A DNA stretch of 64,000 bases from assembly GCA_021798915.1 (NCBI GenBank), contig JAJZBM010000011.1:17992-81991 (forward strand), given 5' to 3'. This document shows positions 12,547-21,113 of the stretch, piece after piece; the stretch's first letter is position 1, and every line of letters starts with the position of its first letter. The notes below the pieces were generated by a model. The model had not been told where the DNA came from, did no database searches, and saw nothing but the letters and a program-made list of their open reading frames with translations. The position numbers were made by a program, and so were the translations under genes. The DNA is from Pseudomonadota bacterium. Its GTDB lineage: Bacteria > Pseudomonadota > Alphaproteobacteria > Acetobacterales > Acetobacteraceae.

Positions 12547-14123
12547 GCTTCTGCAGCCCGGCCCTTGAGCGGAAACAATCCGCGTGGGCGCCTTTGAATG
12601 AACAGGATCACCAAGACCAGAACGGCGATTTTTCCGAGCACCGCGCCGGCAACGGGTTCAAGAAATTTATTGACGACGCCGAGCAGCAAGGCGCCGAGCG
12701 CGGTGCCCCAGAGATTGCCGACGCCGCCGAACACCACCACCATGAAACTGTCGATGATGTAGCCTTGGCCGAGATTGGGGCTGACATTGTCGATCTGGCT
12801 CAAGGCTACCCCGGCCATAGCCGCGACGCCGGAGCCGAGGCCGAACGTGAGCGCGTCGATCCAAGGTGTACGAATGCCCATCGCCGCCGCCATCGCCCGG
12901 TTCTGTGTCACCGCGCGCATCTTGAGGCCGAGCGCGGTATAGCGCAGCAGCGCCATCAGAGCAGCGAAAACCAGAATGGCGAAAGCGATGATGGTGAGCC
13001 GATTGAGCGTGAGGGTGAGCCCGCCGAGCGGCACCGCGCCGCTCATCCAGGCTGGGGTTCCGACCTCACGATTGGTCGGGCCGAAAATCGACCGCACCGC
13101 TTGCTGGAGAACCAGGCTCAGCCCCCATGTCGCAAGCAGGGTTTCGAGCGGGCGGCCGTAGAGAAAGCGGATCAGGCCGCGCTCGATCACGATGCCGATC
13201 GCGCCGGCGACCACGAAAGCGAGCGGCACGGCGATCAGCACGCTCACGCCGAACAGAGACGGTGCCGCGCTGCGGATGACCTCCTGGACCACGAAAGTCA
13301 CATAGGCGCCGATCATCACCATCTCGCCATGCGCCATGTTGATCACGCCCATGACGCCGAAGGTGATCGCCAACCCGATCGCCGCCAGCAGCAGGACGGA
13401 GCCGAGGCTGAGGCCATAGAACACGCTCTCCAGCACATCCCATAATTGCAGAACGCGCTGAATGGCGACGACACCGTTATGCGCGGCGGTGGCAACCATC
13501 GGGGTTGGATTGGGGATCGATGCCAGAAGCGCGCTCGCATCGAGATCGCCGCGCGCGCGAATGACGGCGATGGCAGCCAGCTTCTCCGCCTCCGGGGCAT
13601 CGGGGCTCATCACGATCGCCGCTGCTCGCGCTTGGTCCATCGCGACGCGCACCGAGGGCGCGTGTTCACGCGCCACGGCGCGCGACAAGGCCGGCAATGT
13701 CGCCGGATCGTGAGATTTGAACAGGGCTTCCGCCGCCGCGCGCCGCAGCGAAGGGTCGGCGGCGAAAAGCTGCATCCCGCCTTCCGCCGCATCGACCGCG
13801 CGGCGAACGGCATTGTTCATGCGGATTTTTTTGAGGTCATCCGCATCTATGCTCACCGCAGCACCCGTCTCCGCGTTGGTGAATGCGCCGTCGGGGGCGC
13901 GGATCAGAAGGTCGCCCTCCTCGGTTGCGAAAAGCCGGCCGTCGCGCAACGCCGAGATCACTGCGGCGGCGCGGGGATCGGCGGATGTCGCGAGCGCGCC
14001 GACCGCTTCCGCCATGGCATCGTAATCGCCCGAGGAAAAGGCAGTGAAAGCGCTGGTCTGCTCTCCTGCCCGCGCGAGTGCGGGCAGGAGGACGAGGCCG
14101 AGAAGGAGGAGGGCAAAGCGCAT
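12543..14123 (-). CDS. urtB: Urea ABC transporter permease UrtB
   Basis: A 526-residue LivH-type permease. Unlike LivH it begins with a signal peptide (M-R-F-A-L-L-L-L-G-L) and a helical extracytoplasmic domain of roughly 230 residues, the arrangement specific to UrtB. The membrane part follows with L-G-S-V-L-L-L-A-A-I-G-L-A-I-T-F-G-V-M-G-V-I-N-split M-A-H-G-E, and V-V-F-G-G-V-G-N-L-W-G-T near the end. ATG at 14123 is preferred over an in-frame codon 75 bases upstream because it starts the signal peptide and lies just after the urtA stop. Confidence 0.93.
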   Translation of the reverse strand: MRFALLLLGLVLLPALARAGEQTSAFTAFSSGDYDAMAEAVGALATSADPRAAAVISALRDGRLFATEEGDLLIRAPDGAFTNAETGAAVSIDADDLKKIRMNNAVRRAVDAAEGGMQLFAADPSLRRAAAEALFKSHDPATLPALSRAVAREHAPSVRVAMDQARAAAIVMSPDAPEAEKLAAIAVIRARGDLDASALLASIPNPTPMVATAAHNGVVAIQRVLQLWDVLESVFYGLSLGSVLLLAAIGLAITFGVMGVINMAHGEMVMIGAYVTFVVQEVIRSAAPSLFGVSVLIAVPLAFVVAGAIGIVIERGLIRFLYGRPLETLLATWGLSLVLQQAVRSIFGPTNREVGTPAWMSGAVPLGGLTLTLNRLTIIAFAILVFAALMALLRYTALGLKMRAVTQNRAMAAAMGIRTPWIDALTFGLGSGVAAMAGVALSQIDNVSPNLGQGYIIDSFMVVVFGGVGNLWGTALGALLLGVVNKFLEPVAGAVLGKIAVLVLVILFIQRRPRGLFPLKGRAAEA

Positions 14124-14128
14124 GGCGG

Positions 14129-15460
14129 TTATTTGCTCGCGCCGCCGCATTTGCCGGTTTTGACGTTGAAATTGCCGCAGGAAAGCGGCGCCCGCCAATC
14201 ACCGATCAGATCCTTGGTCTCGGCGACGTAAGGAGACCATTCCTGCGCGACCACCAAACCCGGAGTCCGTGAGACGATGTTGAACTGGCCGTCATCCTGG
14301 ATTTCGCCGATCAGCACCGGCTTGGTGATGTGATGGTTGCCCATCAGGGTCGAATAGCCACCGGAGAGATTCGGAACAGACACCCCGATGATCGCGTCGA
14401 TCACCGCGTTGGTGTCGGTGGTGCCGGCCTTCTGCACCGCTTTGACCCACATATTGAACCCGATGTAATGCGCCTCCATCGGATCATTGGTGGTGCGCTT
14501 CGAATTCTTGATGAACTCGTGCCATTTTTTGATGAATGCCTTGTTCGCCGACGTATCGACGCTCATGAAATAATTCCACGCCGCGAGATGGCCGACCAGC
14601 GGCTTGGTATCCATGCCGGCGAGCTCTTCTTCGCCGACGCTGAAGGCAACGACGGGGATGTCGGTCGCCTTGATGCCCTGATTGCCGAGCTCCTTATAGA
14701 ACGGGACATTGGCGTCGCCATTGATCGTCGAGACGACGGCGGTCTTTTTGCCCGCCGAGCCGAATTGCTTGATCTGCGCGACGATATTCTGCCAATCGGA
14801 ATGACCGAAGGGCGTGTAGTTGATCATGATGTCACTGGGCGCGACACCTTTGCTCTTGAGATAGGCTTCGAGAATCTGATTGGTGGTGCGGGGATAGACA
14901 TAGTCGGTGCCGGCGAGAACCCAGCGCTGGACCTTGTCTTCCTTCATCAGATAATCGACCGCCGGGATCGCCTGCTGGTTTGGCGCGGCGCCGGTATAGA
15001 TGACATTGCGGCTGCATTCCTGGCCTTCGTACTGCACCGGATAGAAGAGCAGACCGTTCAGCTCCTCGAACACCGGCAGCACCGATTTGCGCGAAACGCT
15101 GGTCCAGCAGCCGAACACCGCGGCGCATTTGTCCGAGGTCAGGAGCCCGCGCGCCTTCTCGGCAAACAACGGCCAGTTCGATGCGGGATCGACGACCACG
15201 GGCTCGAGTTTCCGCCCGAGTACGCCGCCCTTCTTGTTCTGCTCCTCGATCAGCATCAGCATGACGTCCTTCAGCGTCGTTTCGCTGATCGCCATGGTGC
15301 CGGAAAGCGAGTGCAGGATCCCGATCTTGATCGGCCCGCTCTCCGCCGCGCGTGCGGTCGCGGTGGCGAGCTTCACCCCCCCGAGCGCCGCCGCCGCCAT
15401 GGCCGCCATGCCAAGCCCGCCGAACCGCCGCCGGGTGAGAGACAAATCATCATGTGCCAT
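14129..15460 (-). CDS. urtA: Urea ABC transporter substrate-binding protein UrtA
   Basis: A 443-residue periplasmic binding protein (type I, Leu/Ile/Val-binding fold). The N-terminus T-R-R-R-F-G-G-L-G-M has a twin-arginine motif followed by a hydrophobic, alanine-rich stretch, so Tat export is likely. The mature part starts I-K-I-G-I-L-H-S-L-S-G-T-M-A-I-S-E, which is characteristic of UrtA/amide-binding proteins. It is the first gene of the twelve-gene run that ends at ureG, with an AAGGGAAG ribosome binding site. Expression under nitrogen limitation would be expected from other bacteria but no operator is evident. Confidence 0.95.
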   Translation of the reverse strand: MAHDDLSLTRRRFGGLGMAAMAAAALGGVKLATATARAAESGPIKIGILHSLSGTMAISETTLKDVMLMLIEEQNKKGGVLGRKLEPVVVDPASNWPLFAEKARGLLTSDKCAAVFGCWTSVSRKSVLPVFEELNGLLFYPVQYEGQECSRNVIYTGAAPNQQAIPAVDYLMKEDKVQRWVLAGTDYVYPRTTNQILEAYLKSKGVAPSDIMINYTPFGHSDWQNIVAQIKQFGSAGKKTAVVSTINGDANVPFYKELGNQGIKATDIPVVAFSVGEEELAGMDTKPLVGHLAAWNYFMSVDTSANKAFIKKWHEFIKNSKRTTNDPMEAHYIGFNMWVKAVQKAGTTDTNAVIDAIIGVSVPNLSGGYSTLMGNHHITKPVLIGEIQDDGQFNIVSRTPGLVVAQEWSPYVAETKDLIGDWRAPLSCGNFNVKTGKCGGASK

Positions 15461-15662
15461 CGTTTTTCTTCCCTTTTGTTCCTACGGCCAGCGTTCCGAC
15501 GACCACATCCGAGCCGCCGACGCGAGACCAACGGACGGGAATGTGCAACCGGCGTGCCACGCGGCACAGGCGATCAGGAACACGAAGCTGGCGCCGGGCG
15601 CGCCGTTGGCCACGGTATTTCTGCCTAGTTTTTAGGCGATCTCTGCGGGCGCCGCGCGCGGC
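15461..15662. other. Non-coding stretch upstream of urtA
   Basis: About 200 bases between urtA and the 3' end of mch. It must hold the promoter for the urt-ure genes and the end of the mch transcript. I see a short palindrome (GCCTAGTTTTTAGGC at 15625-15639) but no convincing sigma-54 or NtrC site. Confidence 0.4.
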
Positions 15663-16631
15663 TCAGGCAAAGGAGGCATCGAGCGCGATCGGGTTGATCT
15701 CGCCGCTATGAAAGGTTCTGCCGGTTTCGAGCGCGGTGACCAGCGCCGCGGCGGGGCTGAACAGGGCGCCGTCGATCGCGTAAAAATCGCCTTTGGCGGC
15801 GCGGAAGATTTCGGCGAAGGGTTTGCCGTAGTCGCGTGAGGTGTTGGAGGGCAGATGTTCGGCGAGGTCGCGGGCATCGGCTTCCGGCCCGGTGACGAAG
15901 AGATGGACGCGGCCGCCGAAGATGATGGCGTCGTTGGTGCGGCCCATGGCGGTGACGAAATCCGGATGCGGCGGCGCGAGCGGGGCGGCGGCAGCGCCAT
16001 CCTGGATGCGATCGAGCGGGAAATGGTGCTCATGCGCCTTGTGCAGCGCGACTTCGAGCACCCGCGCCACCACCTGGACCGAGCCGGCGAGACTTTGCGT
16101 CGGGGCGTAGATGATCCCGAGATGGTCCGGCGCGACGCCGCAGTCCCCGGCGACTTTCTCGACGATCGCGGCAGGCGGCGGCTTGGCGCTCTCCAGCACC
16201 AACACCGCGTGCTCGGCCTGATCCTGGTAATCGAGTTCCGCGAACAAGGCCTCCTTGCGCGCCAGAGCCCGCGCCGGCCCCGAGCCGAGCGCGAAGAATT
16301 TCCCGTCCTGGAGGCTCCAGCCGGCGTATTGGCTGGCAAGACAGGCAAGCACCGGCTGCGAGGAGGCAACGGTGAGGGTCAGGGGCCAGCGTGTCTGGCT
16401 GGTGGCGGGGACCAGGCCGACCTGTCCGAGCCCGCCGAGGCAGATCTCGGCAATGCGGCGCCCGGCCTCGATCCCACCTGCCCCCATCCCGCCGCCATGG
16501 GCGCTGCCGGCATCGATCAGACGCTCGCCGAGGGGGCCGCGCGCGAGGCCGAGACGAAGCCTCGCCGCGTCGCGTTCGAGCGCGGTAAACAGATCCCAGG
16601 CCATGCGGTTGAGGCTGAAAGAAGGGGTCAT
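15663..16631 (-). CDS. mch: Methenyltetrahydromethanopterin cyclohydrolase
   Basis: A 322-residue cytoplasmic enzyme that hydrolyses methenyl-H4MPT to formyl-H4MPT in the archaeal-type C1 oxidation pathway used by methylotrophic bacteria. Recognisable Mch features are G-S-A-H-G-G-G-x-G-A-G near residue 43, [34 protein letters not shown], and [20 protein letters not shown] at 16631 overlaps the stop of the ATP-grasp gene. The open frame continues upstream but without family similarity. Confidence 0.95.
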   Translation of the reverse strand: MTPSFSLNRMAWDLFTALERDAARLRLGLARGPLGERLIDAGSAHGGGMGAGGIEAGRRIAEICLGGLGQVGLVPATSQTRWPLTLTVASSQPVLACLASQYAGWSLQDGKFFALGSGPARALARKEALFAELDYQDQAEHAVLVLESAKPPPAAIVEKVAGDCGVAPDHLGIIYAPTQSLAGSVQVVARVLEVALHKAHEHHFPLDRIQDGAAAAPLAPPHPDFVTAMGRTNDAIIFGGRVHLFVTGPEADARDLAEHLPSNTSRDYGKPFAEIFRAAKGDFYAIDGALFSPAAALVTALETGRTFHSGEINPIALDASFA

Positions 16632-17755
16632 GGCGCTTTCTCCGCGTGGGTTGCGAGGTGTTTCCTGCGTTGAGCGAGGCGGGCAAGGGCGGCTTCCGCG
16701 CTGTGGCCCTGGGCGCGGAGCGAGCAGAAGGGGGCGCCGGCGGCGATGTCCGTCCCCGGCGCCGGCCGGTCCATCGTCCAAGCTGGCCAGGGGAAGGTAT
16801 CATCGATGCGGATCTGGCGCGGTGCATGGAAAATCGCCGCCGCCGCCGCCTGCCGCGGGGCCGGGCGTCGCGCCGGGAGCCGGCCGCGAAGGCTCGCGAG
16901 ATGCCAGGCCAGCGCCTTGCGCGGCGCGAGATCGAGGGTCGCGCCGGGACGTGGATTGACCTCCAGAAGCGCCCAATCCTCGCCATCGAGCAGGAAATCG
17001 GCGCTGTTGAGGCCGACGAGACCGGCGGCCGTGGTGATCGCGGCGATCGCGCCCTCCAGCCGTGCCGCGACTGACGGCGTGATCGCCGCCGGTCGCACCG
17101 CGCCGCCATAGCGAAACGGCGCCGCCGGCGCGGGATCGGGCCATTGCGTGCTGAAAAACAAAGGCATCGCCGCGCGGCGATTGGCGACGAACAGAGCGGA
17201 GACCGGCCGCCCGGACAAGCGGCGCTGCAGATAATGGCCGGGACGCGGCCCGGTGCCGGCGGGGATGGCGCGGATATGGCCGCCGCCGGCACCGCCGATC
17301 TGCTTTTCCAGCCATTGTCCACCCGGCGCCGGGGCAAAGCGGGGGGGCGGGTGAGGAATGCCGGCGTCGTCGCAAAGCGCCGCGAAAGCGCGCGGATTTT
17401 TGAGTTTCGCCAAGACTTCCGGCGTGTTGCCGAGCAGCGTCCATCGTTTGCCGAGATGGGCGAGGGTGGTCGGCGCGGCTTCGAAGCCGCTCGCGTAGAT
17501 CAGGCCGGCGAGCCGGTGACCCGTCTCGTGCGCGGCATGCGCGAGACTTTCGGCCGCGCCGGCGAGGGCGTCGGGCGCGAACCCGCCGGCGCCATCGCCC
17601 GGCACCTGGCGGTAGGCCGCGGCAAATGCCCTGGTATCGGCATCGCCGAAGAGATCGATCGCGAACGGCACCAGGCCCGCCCGGCGCGCCGCCAGCGTCA
17701 GCGCCCGGGCGGAGAGCCCGACGACCAGCACCGCGCCCGATTTCCGCCCGGCCAT
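16628..17755 (-). CDS. ATP-grasp protein of the H4MPT gene cluster
   Basis: A 375-residue protein with an N-terminal nucleotide-fold-like segment ([12 protein letters not shown]) and a central ATP-grasp domain. The latter shows [11 protein letters not shown] near residue 160, the metal-binding L-N-S-A-D-F-L-L-D and the end motif [14 protein letters not shown]. Related ATP-grasp proteins are regular members of methylotroph and methanogen C1 clusters, where a role in tetrahydromethanopterin or methanofuran biosynthesis is suspected. The exact reaction is not known to me. It sits between mtdB and mch, overlapping mch by four bases and following mtdB by 13. Confidence 0.8.
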   Translation of the reverse strand: MAGRKSGAVLVVGLSARALTLAARRAGLVPFAIDLFGDADTRAFAAAYRQVPGDGAGGFAPDALAGAAESLAHAAHETGHRLAGLIYASGFEAAPTTLAHLGKRWTLLGNTPEVLAKLKNPRAFAALCDDAGIPHPPPRFAPAPGGQWLEKQIGGAGGGHIRAIPAGTGPRPGHYLQRRLSGRPVSALFVANRRAAMPLFFSTQWPDPAPAAPFRYGGAVRPAAITPSVAARLEGAIAAITTAAGLVGLNSADFLLDGEDWALLEVNPRPGATLDLAPRKALAWHLASLRGRLPARRPAPRQAAAAAIFHAPRQIRIDDTFPWPAWTMDRPAPGTDIAAGAPFCSLRAQGHSAEAALARLAQRRKHLATHAEKAP

Positions 17756-17768
17756 GCCGCTCTGATGG

Positions 17769-18668
17769 CTAGGCCGCGGCGAGGTCGCGGGCGAGCGCGA
17801 AAGCGTCGCGGAAGTCGAAAGCAACCGGCTTTTCGGCCTCGATCATCCGCCGGAACAGGCCGAATTCGGTCTGATATTTGGTCTGGCCGATGGCGAGAGC
17901 GCCGAGCCCGCGCGCGAGACCGGCGCCGAGCGGGGCGCCATCGGCCATGACGTCGAGCCCCTCGATACCGGAAGGCGGGACGGCGTTGACGTCGGCGGCG
18001 ACGAGCAGGCTCTGCGCGGTCGCGATCTGTGCTGCGGAAAGAATCTGCACCCCCGCCTTGCCGGCACAGAACACCACCCCCGAATCGGCGACCAAGGCGG
18101 ATTTCTGCGCCTCCGTGCTGCCATCGGCGGCGGCGACCGACACCTTGAAGCGGTGGCTGATCTCGGCGGCGGATTTCTCCACCCGGGAGAGGCCGTTATG
18201 ACCGACCAGGGTAACCTCGGCGCCGTTGAGGGCGGCGATCACGCCAGCGGCGAAGCCGACGACGCCGGTCGCCCCGAAAATTGCCACGCGCTGGCCGGCG
18301 AGTTCGGCACCATGGACGGTTTTCAGCAGTTTCTCGGCCCGCGCCACCATCGCCGCGGCAGTGGTGAAAGAGCCGGCAGGATCGGCAAAAAGGGATACCA
18401 TGAACGGCGGCACCATCGCCTTCTTCGCCGCCGCCATCATGTCGAGCGCGACGAGCGCGTCCTTGCCGGCGAAGAAAATGCCGGTCCGCACACCGGCCTT
18501 GGGCGGGCGCGAGAAGATCGCATCCTGGACCAGCGGCGTCACATCCTCGAGGGTGACGTCGGTATACGGCAGCACGGCGTCATAGCCGGCATCGAGGGCC
18601 ATGTGGACGTCGAACGGGCTCGCGTGTTTGAGCGGGCTCAGAAGATGGAGAATATGTTTTTCGGCCAT
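17769..18668 (-). CDS. mtdB: NAD(P)-dependent methylene-H4MPT dehydrogenase
   Basis: A 299-residue dehydrogenase oxidising methylene-H4MPT to methenyl-H4MPT, the first redox step after formaldehyde enters the pathway. The N-terminus K-H-I-L-H-L-L-S-P-L-K-H-A-S-P-F-D-V-N/H-M-A is typical of MtdA/MtdB, and the Rossmann motif G-A-T-G-V-V-G-F appears near residue 131. MtdB (H4MPT-specific, NAD or NADP) is chosen over MtdA because of its place with mch and beta-RFAP synthase; residues alone do not settle it. Confidence 0.9.
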   Translation of the reverse strand: MAEKHILHLLSPLKHASPFDVHMALDAGYDAVLPYTDVTLEDVTPLVQDAIFSRPPKAGVRTGIFFAGKDALVALDMMAAAKKAMVPPFMVSLFADPAGSFTTAAAMVARAEKLLKTVHGAELAGQRVAIFGATGVVGFAAGVIAALNGAEVTLVGHNGLSRVEKSAAEISHRFKVSVAAADGSTEAQKSALVADSGVVFCAGKAGVQILSAAQIATAQSLLVAADVNAVPPSGIEGLDVMADGAPLGAGLARGLGALAIGQTKYQTEFGLFRRMIEAEKPVAFDFRDAFALARDLAAA

Positions 18669-18683
18669 GACGATGTTCCTCGT

Positions 18684-19634
18684 TCAATCAGCGAAGGAGA
18701 GTGACGCGGCGTCATTGCGCGCGCGGCAGATTTGGATTTCGAGCCCTGGCGCCGCGGCGAGCGCCGCAAGACGCGCGGCCTCCCGGTCCCCGCGGGTGAA
18801 GGCGAAGCCGCTCGGCCCCCAGGAGCTTTGCCCGATGCCGACCGCGCCGGCCGCAGTGAGCCGTTCGAGCGCCGCCGCGACCGGCCGGCTGGTGAAGCGT
18901 CCGCCCTGGGCGGGGGCGAAATGATCGCCGAGAATTGCCTGCATGCGGGTGATCGCGGCGCCGAACGCCGCGAGATCGTCCTCGGCCAGCGCCGGCAGCG
19001 CCGCCATCAGCGCGAGCCGGCAAAGCGTGCCCGACACCCCCTCGCTCATCGGCGGAAGAGCGGCAAAGGCGGCGATTTCGCCGGCGCCGGAAAGCCCGGC
19101 GCATCCCTGGTCGAGCACCAGGATCACCCGCCAATCCTCGGGGACGCGAAGCCGGGCGAGCTGCGGCGGTGGTTGCTCGTTCCGGCCACGCCCGCCATCG
19201 ACGGCAAGGCCACCGGCCTGAAACAGGGCGATGCCGATACCCGAACGGGCGCCGCGCCCGAGCAGCATTGCATCTCGTCGCGGATCGGGAGGCAAGCCAT
19301 GCAGCGCATGAAGGCCGGCGCCGATCGCGAGCGCGAGCTGGGTGCCCGAGCCGAGCCCGGCATGCGGGGGAATCGCGTCCTCGATGGTCAGCGCGTGCTG
19401 GCCGGACATGCCATAGGCCGCTACCAAAGTCATGAGATAGCGCCTGGCGCGTTCACATTCCTCGCCTTCGACGATCGTACGATCGGCGATAGCGATCGTA
19501 AGCCGCGTCGCCGGCCGATCGAGCGCGAGGCCAAGACTGCCGAAGTGTCGCCCCGGCCCGGCGCCGAGATCGAAAAATCCGAGATGGAGCCGCGCCGTCG
19601 CGGCGACCCGGACGATCTTCCCGGGGACAATCAT
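18684..19634 (-). CDS. Beta-ribofuranosylaminobenzene 5'-phosphate (RFAP) synthase
   Basis: A 316-residue GHMP-kinase-superfamily protein. RFAP synthase condenses p-aminobenzoate (4-hydroxybenzoate in some lineages) with PRPP, releasing CO2 and pyrophosphate, which is the first dedicated step of the methanopterin side chain. Visible features are the start A-T-A-R-L-H-L-G-F-F-D-L, the GHMP loop I-P-P-H-A-G-L-G-S-G-T-Q-L-A near residue 95, and G-I-G-Q-S-S-W-G-P-S-G-F-A-F near the C-terminus. It is the first gene of the minus-strand H4MPT operon and makes this locus both a cofactor-making and cofactor-using unit. Confidence 0.9.
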   Translation of the reverse strand: MIVPGKIVRVAATARLHLGFFDLGAGPGRHFGSLGLALDRPATRLTIAIADRTIVEGEECERARRYLMTLVAAYGMSGQHALTIEDAIPPHAGLGSGTQLALAIGAGLHALHGLPPDPRRDAMLLGRGARSGIGIALFQAGGLAVDGGRGRNEQPPPQLARLRVPEDWRVILVLDQGCAGLSGAGEIAAFAALPPMSEGVSGTLCRLALMAALPALAEDDLAAFGAAITRMQAILGDHFAPAQGGRFTSRPVAAALERLTAAGAVGIGQSSWGPSGFAFTRGDREAARLAALAAAPGLEIQICRARNDAASLSFAD

Positions 19635-19743
19635 CGTTGTGCCGTGACGGCGCGGTTGTATTGCGGCCTCATGATGACGCATATTCCACATTGCCCCCCG
19701 CGAGAGCAACCGAGGGGTATGACCGGGGCAAAGGAACACCAGG
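19635..19743. promoter_or_regulatory. Divergent intergenic region between the two H4MPT operons
   Basis: 109 bases separate the start codons of the RFAP synthase gene (minus) and the carbinolamine dehydratase gene (plus), so promoters for both operons must lie here or close by. An AAAGGA ribosome binding site precedes the plus-strand ATG. I do not see a clear -35/-10 pair or operator, so only the location is claimed. Confidence 0.55.
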
Positions 19744-20115
19744 ATGGACGAAACCGCCTATGCCGAGCCGGAAATCACCGCCCGTCTCGCCCGCGATTTG
19801 CCGCATTGGCGATATGAAAAAGGCTGGATCCGCCGCACCTATCGCACCCATTCCTGGAAAGCGACGCTGATGGTGATCAACACCGTCGGCCATCTCGCCG
19901 AAGCCGCTTGGCATCATCCCGACATCACCGCCTCCTATGCCTGGGTCGAGGTGCGGCTTTGCACGCATTCGGCGAAGGGCATCACGGAGAAGGATTTCGC
20001 GCTCGCCGCCAAGATCGAGGACGTGGTCACCTGGCGGCCGGGCCCGCCGCTCGAAGGCACGCCGGAGAAAGACCCACGCTTCGCCTATATCAAATACGAT
20101 CAGGCAGCATCGTGA
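19744..20115 (+). CDS. Pterin-4a-carbinolamine dehydratase family protein
   Basis: A 123-residue protein of the DCoH/PhhB fold. The conserved segment A-E-x-x-x-H-H-P-D-I-T-A-S-Y-A-W-V, then T-H-S-A-K-G-I-T-E-K-D-F-A-L-A-A-K-I, carries the active-site histidines. Classical members dehydrate 4a-hydroxytetrahydrobiopterin. Here it leads the fhc operon and there is no phenylalanine hydroxylase nearby, so a role in tetrahydromethanopterin synthesis or recycling is more likely. Its stop overlaps the GTG start of fhcB (GTGA). Confidence 0.88.
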   Translation: MDETAYAEPEITARLARDLPHWRYEKGWIRRTYRTHSWKATLMVINTVGHLAEAAWHHPDITASYAWVEVRLCTHSAKGITEKDFALAAKIEDVVTWRPGPPLEGTPEKDPRFAYIKYDQAAS

Positions 20116-21113
20116 CGGCGCTCGCTTGGATCGCCGGCCGTGAGACCGCGCGCGACGCGGCGATCGCGGCCATCGCGGAACGGTTGGTGGCCAGCGCCAA
20201 TCCGCTGATCGCTGGCCTCGCGACCGATATCGCCGGCGCCGAGGCCGCGCATGATCTCGCGCGCCATGTCGGTGCGGTGCTCGATCATCGCGACTCGCCG
20301 ACGCTGCTTGCCGATCTCGACGCGATGCGCAGCCATGGCTGGCTGGTCACGACGCCGCTCGAAGCGCGCGCGATGGCTGATTGCGTGGTTTTGGTGGGGA
20401 CGGCGGCGGCGGACTTCCCGCTCTCGCCGCCCCCCTTCGCGCCCGAGCGGGCGCGGCGCGTGTTTCGCCTCACAGACGAAACGATACCACGCACGCTCGG
20501 GCTTTTACGTGCAACACTGGCCGGGCGACGCATCACGGTGCCGGACGATCTCGCTGCGATCGCGCAGGCGTTGCGCGCGGCGCGCTATGCGGTTATCGCT
20601 TGGTCGGCAGCGGAACTTCCGCCGCTCGCGATCGAAATGCTTTGCCATATCATCGAAGATCTCAATGAAACCACGCGCTGTTTCGGCCTACCGACGCCTC
20701 CGCCCGGCAATGCGAGCGGTGTTGCGCAGGCGCTCGCTTGGAAAAGCGGCCTTCCGACCCGTATCGGCTTCGCGCGCGGCCGCCCCGAGCATGATCCGTG
20801 GCGTTTCGATGCTGCCCGCATGATCGCGGCGCGAGAGACCGATTGCGTGCTGTGGATCGGGGACGGGGCGCCCTTGGTCCCGGCGGGGATGTTTCTCGCC
20901 GCACTCGCGCCGGATGACCTCGGTCCCGGCCAGGCCGAAATCGTCATTCGCACCGCAACCCCGGGGCGCGATAGCGATGCGATTTTATTCGACCCGATGA
21001 TCGGCGCGCTCCGCTTCCAGCGCGCAACCGCGCCGCAAAGCGCCTTGTCACCACCGGCGGCGATCCTCGATGCGATCGCGGCGCGCTGCGATCGGGCGGT
21101 GGCGGCATGCTGA
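20112..21113 (+). CDS. fhcB: Formyltransferase/hydrolase complex subunit FhcB
   Basis: A 333-residue homologue of formylmethanofuran dehydrogenase subunit B. In bacteria it is a shortened, apparently redox-inactive structural subunit of the four-part Fhc complex that turns formyl-H4MPT into formate. Recognisable stretches are E-T-T-R-C-F-G-L, G-R-P-E-H-D-P-W-R-F-D-A and L-W-I-G-D-G-A-P. GTG at 20112 is used because it overlaps the preceding stop and gives a coherent N-terminus; the open frame upstream is the shadow of the dehydratase gene. Confidence 0.92.
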   Translation: MTALAWIAGRETARDAAIAAIAERLVASANPLIAGLATDIAGAEAAHDLARHVGAVLDHRDSPTLLADLDAMRSHGWLVTTPLEARAMADCVVLVGTAAADFPLSPPPFAPERARRVFRLTDETIPRTLGLLRATLAGRRITVPDDLAAIAQALRAARYAVIAWSAAELPPLAIEMLCHIIEDLNETTRCFGLPTPPPGNASGVAQALAWKSGLPTRIGFARGRPEHDPWRFDAARMIAARETDCVLWIGDGAPLVPAGMFLAALAPDDLGPGQAEIVIRTATPGRDSDAILFDPMIGALRFQRATAPQSALSPPAAILDAIAARCDRAVAAC

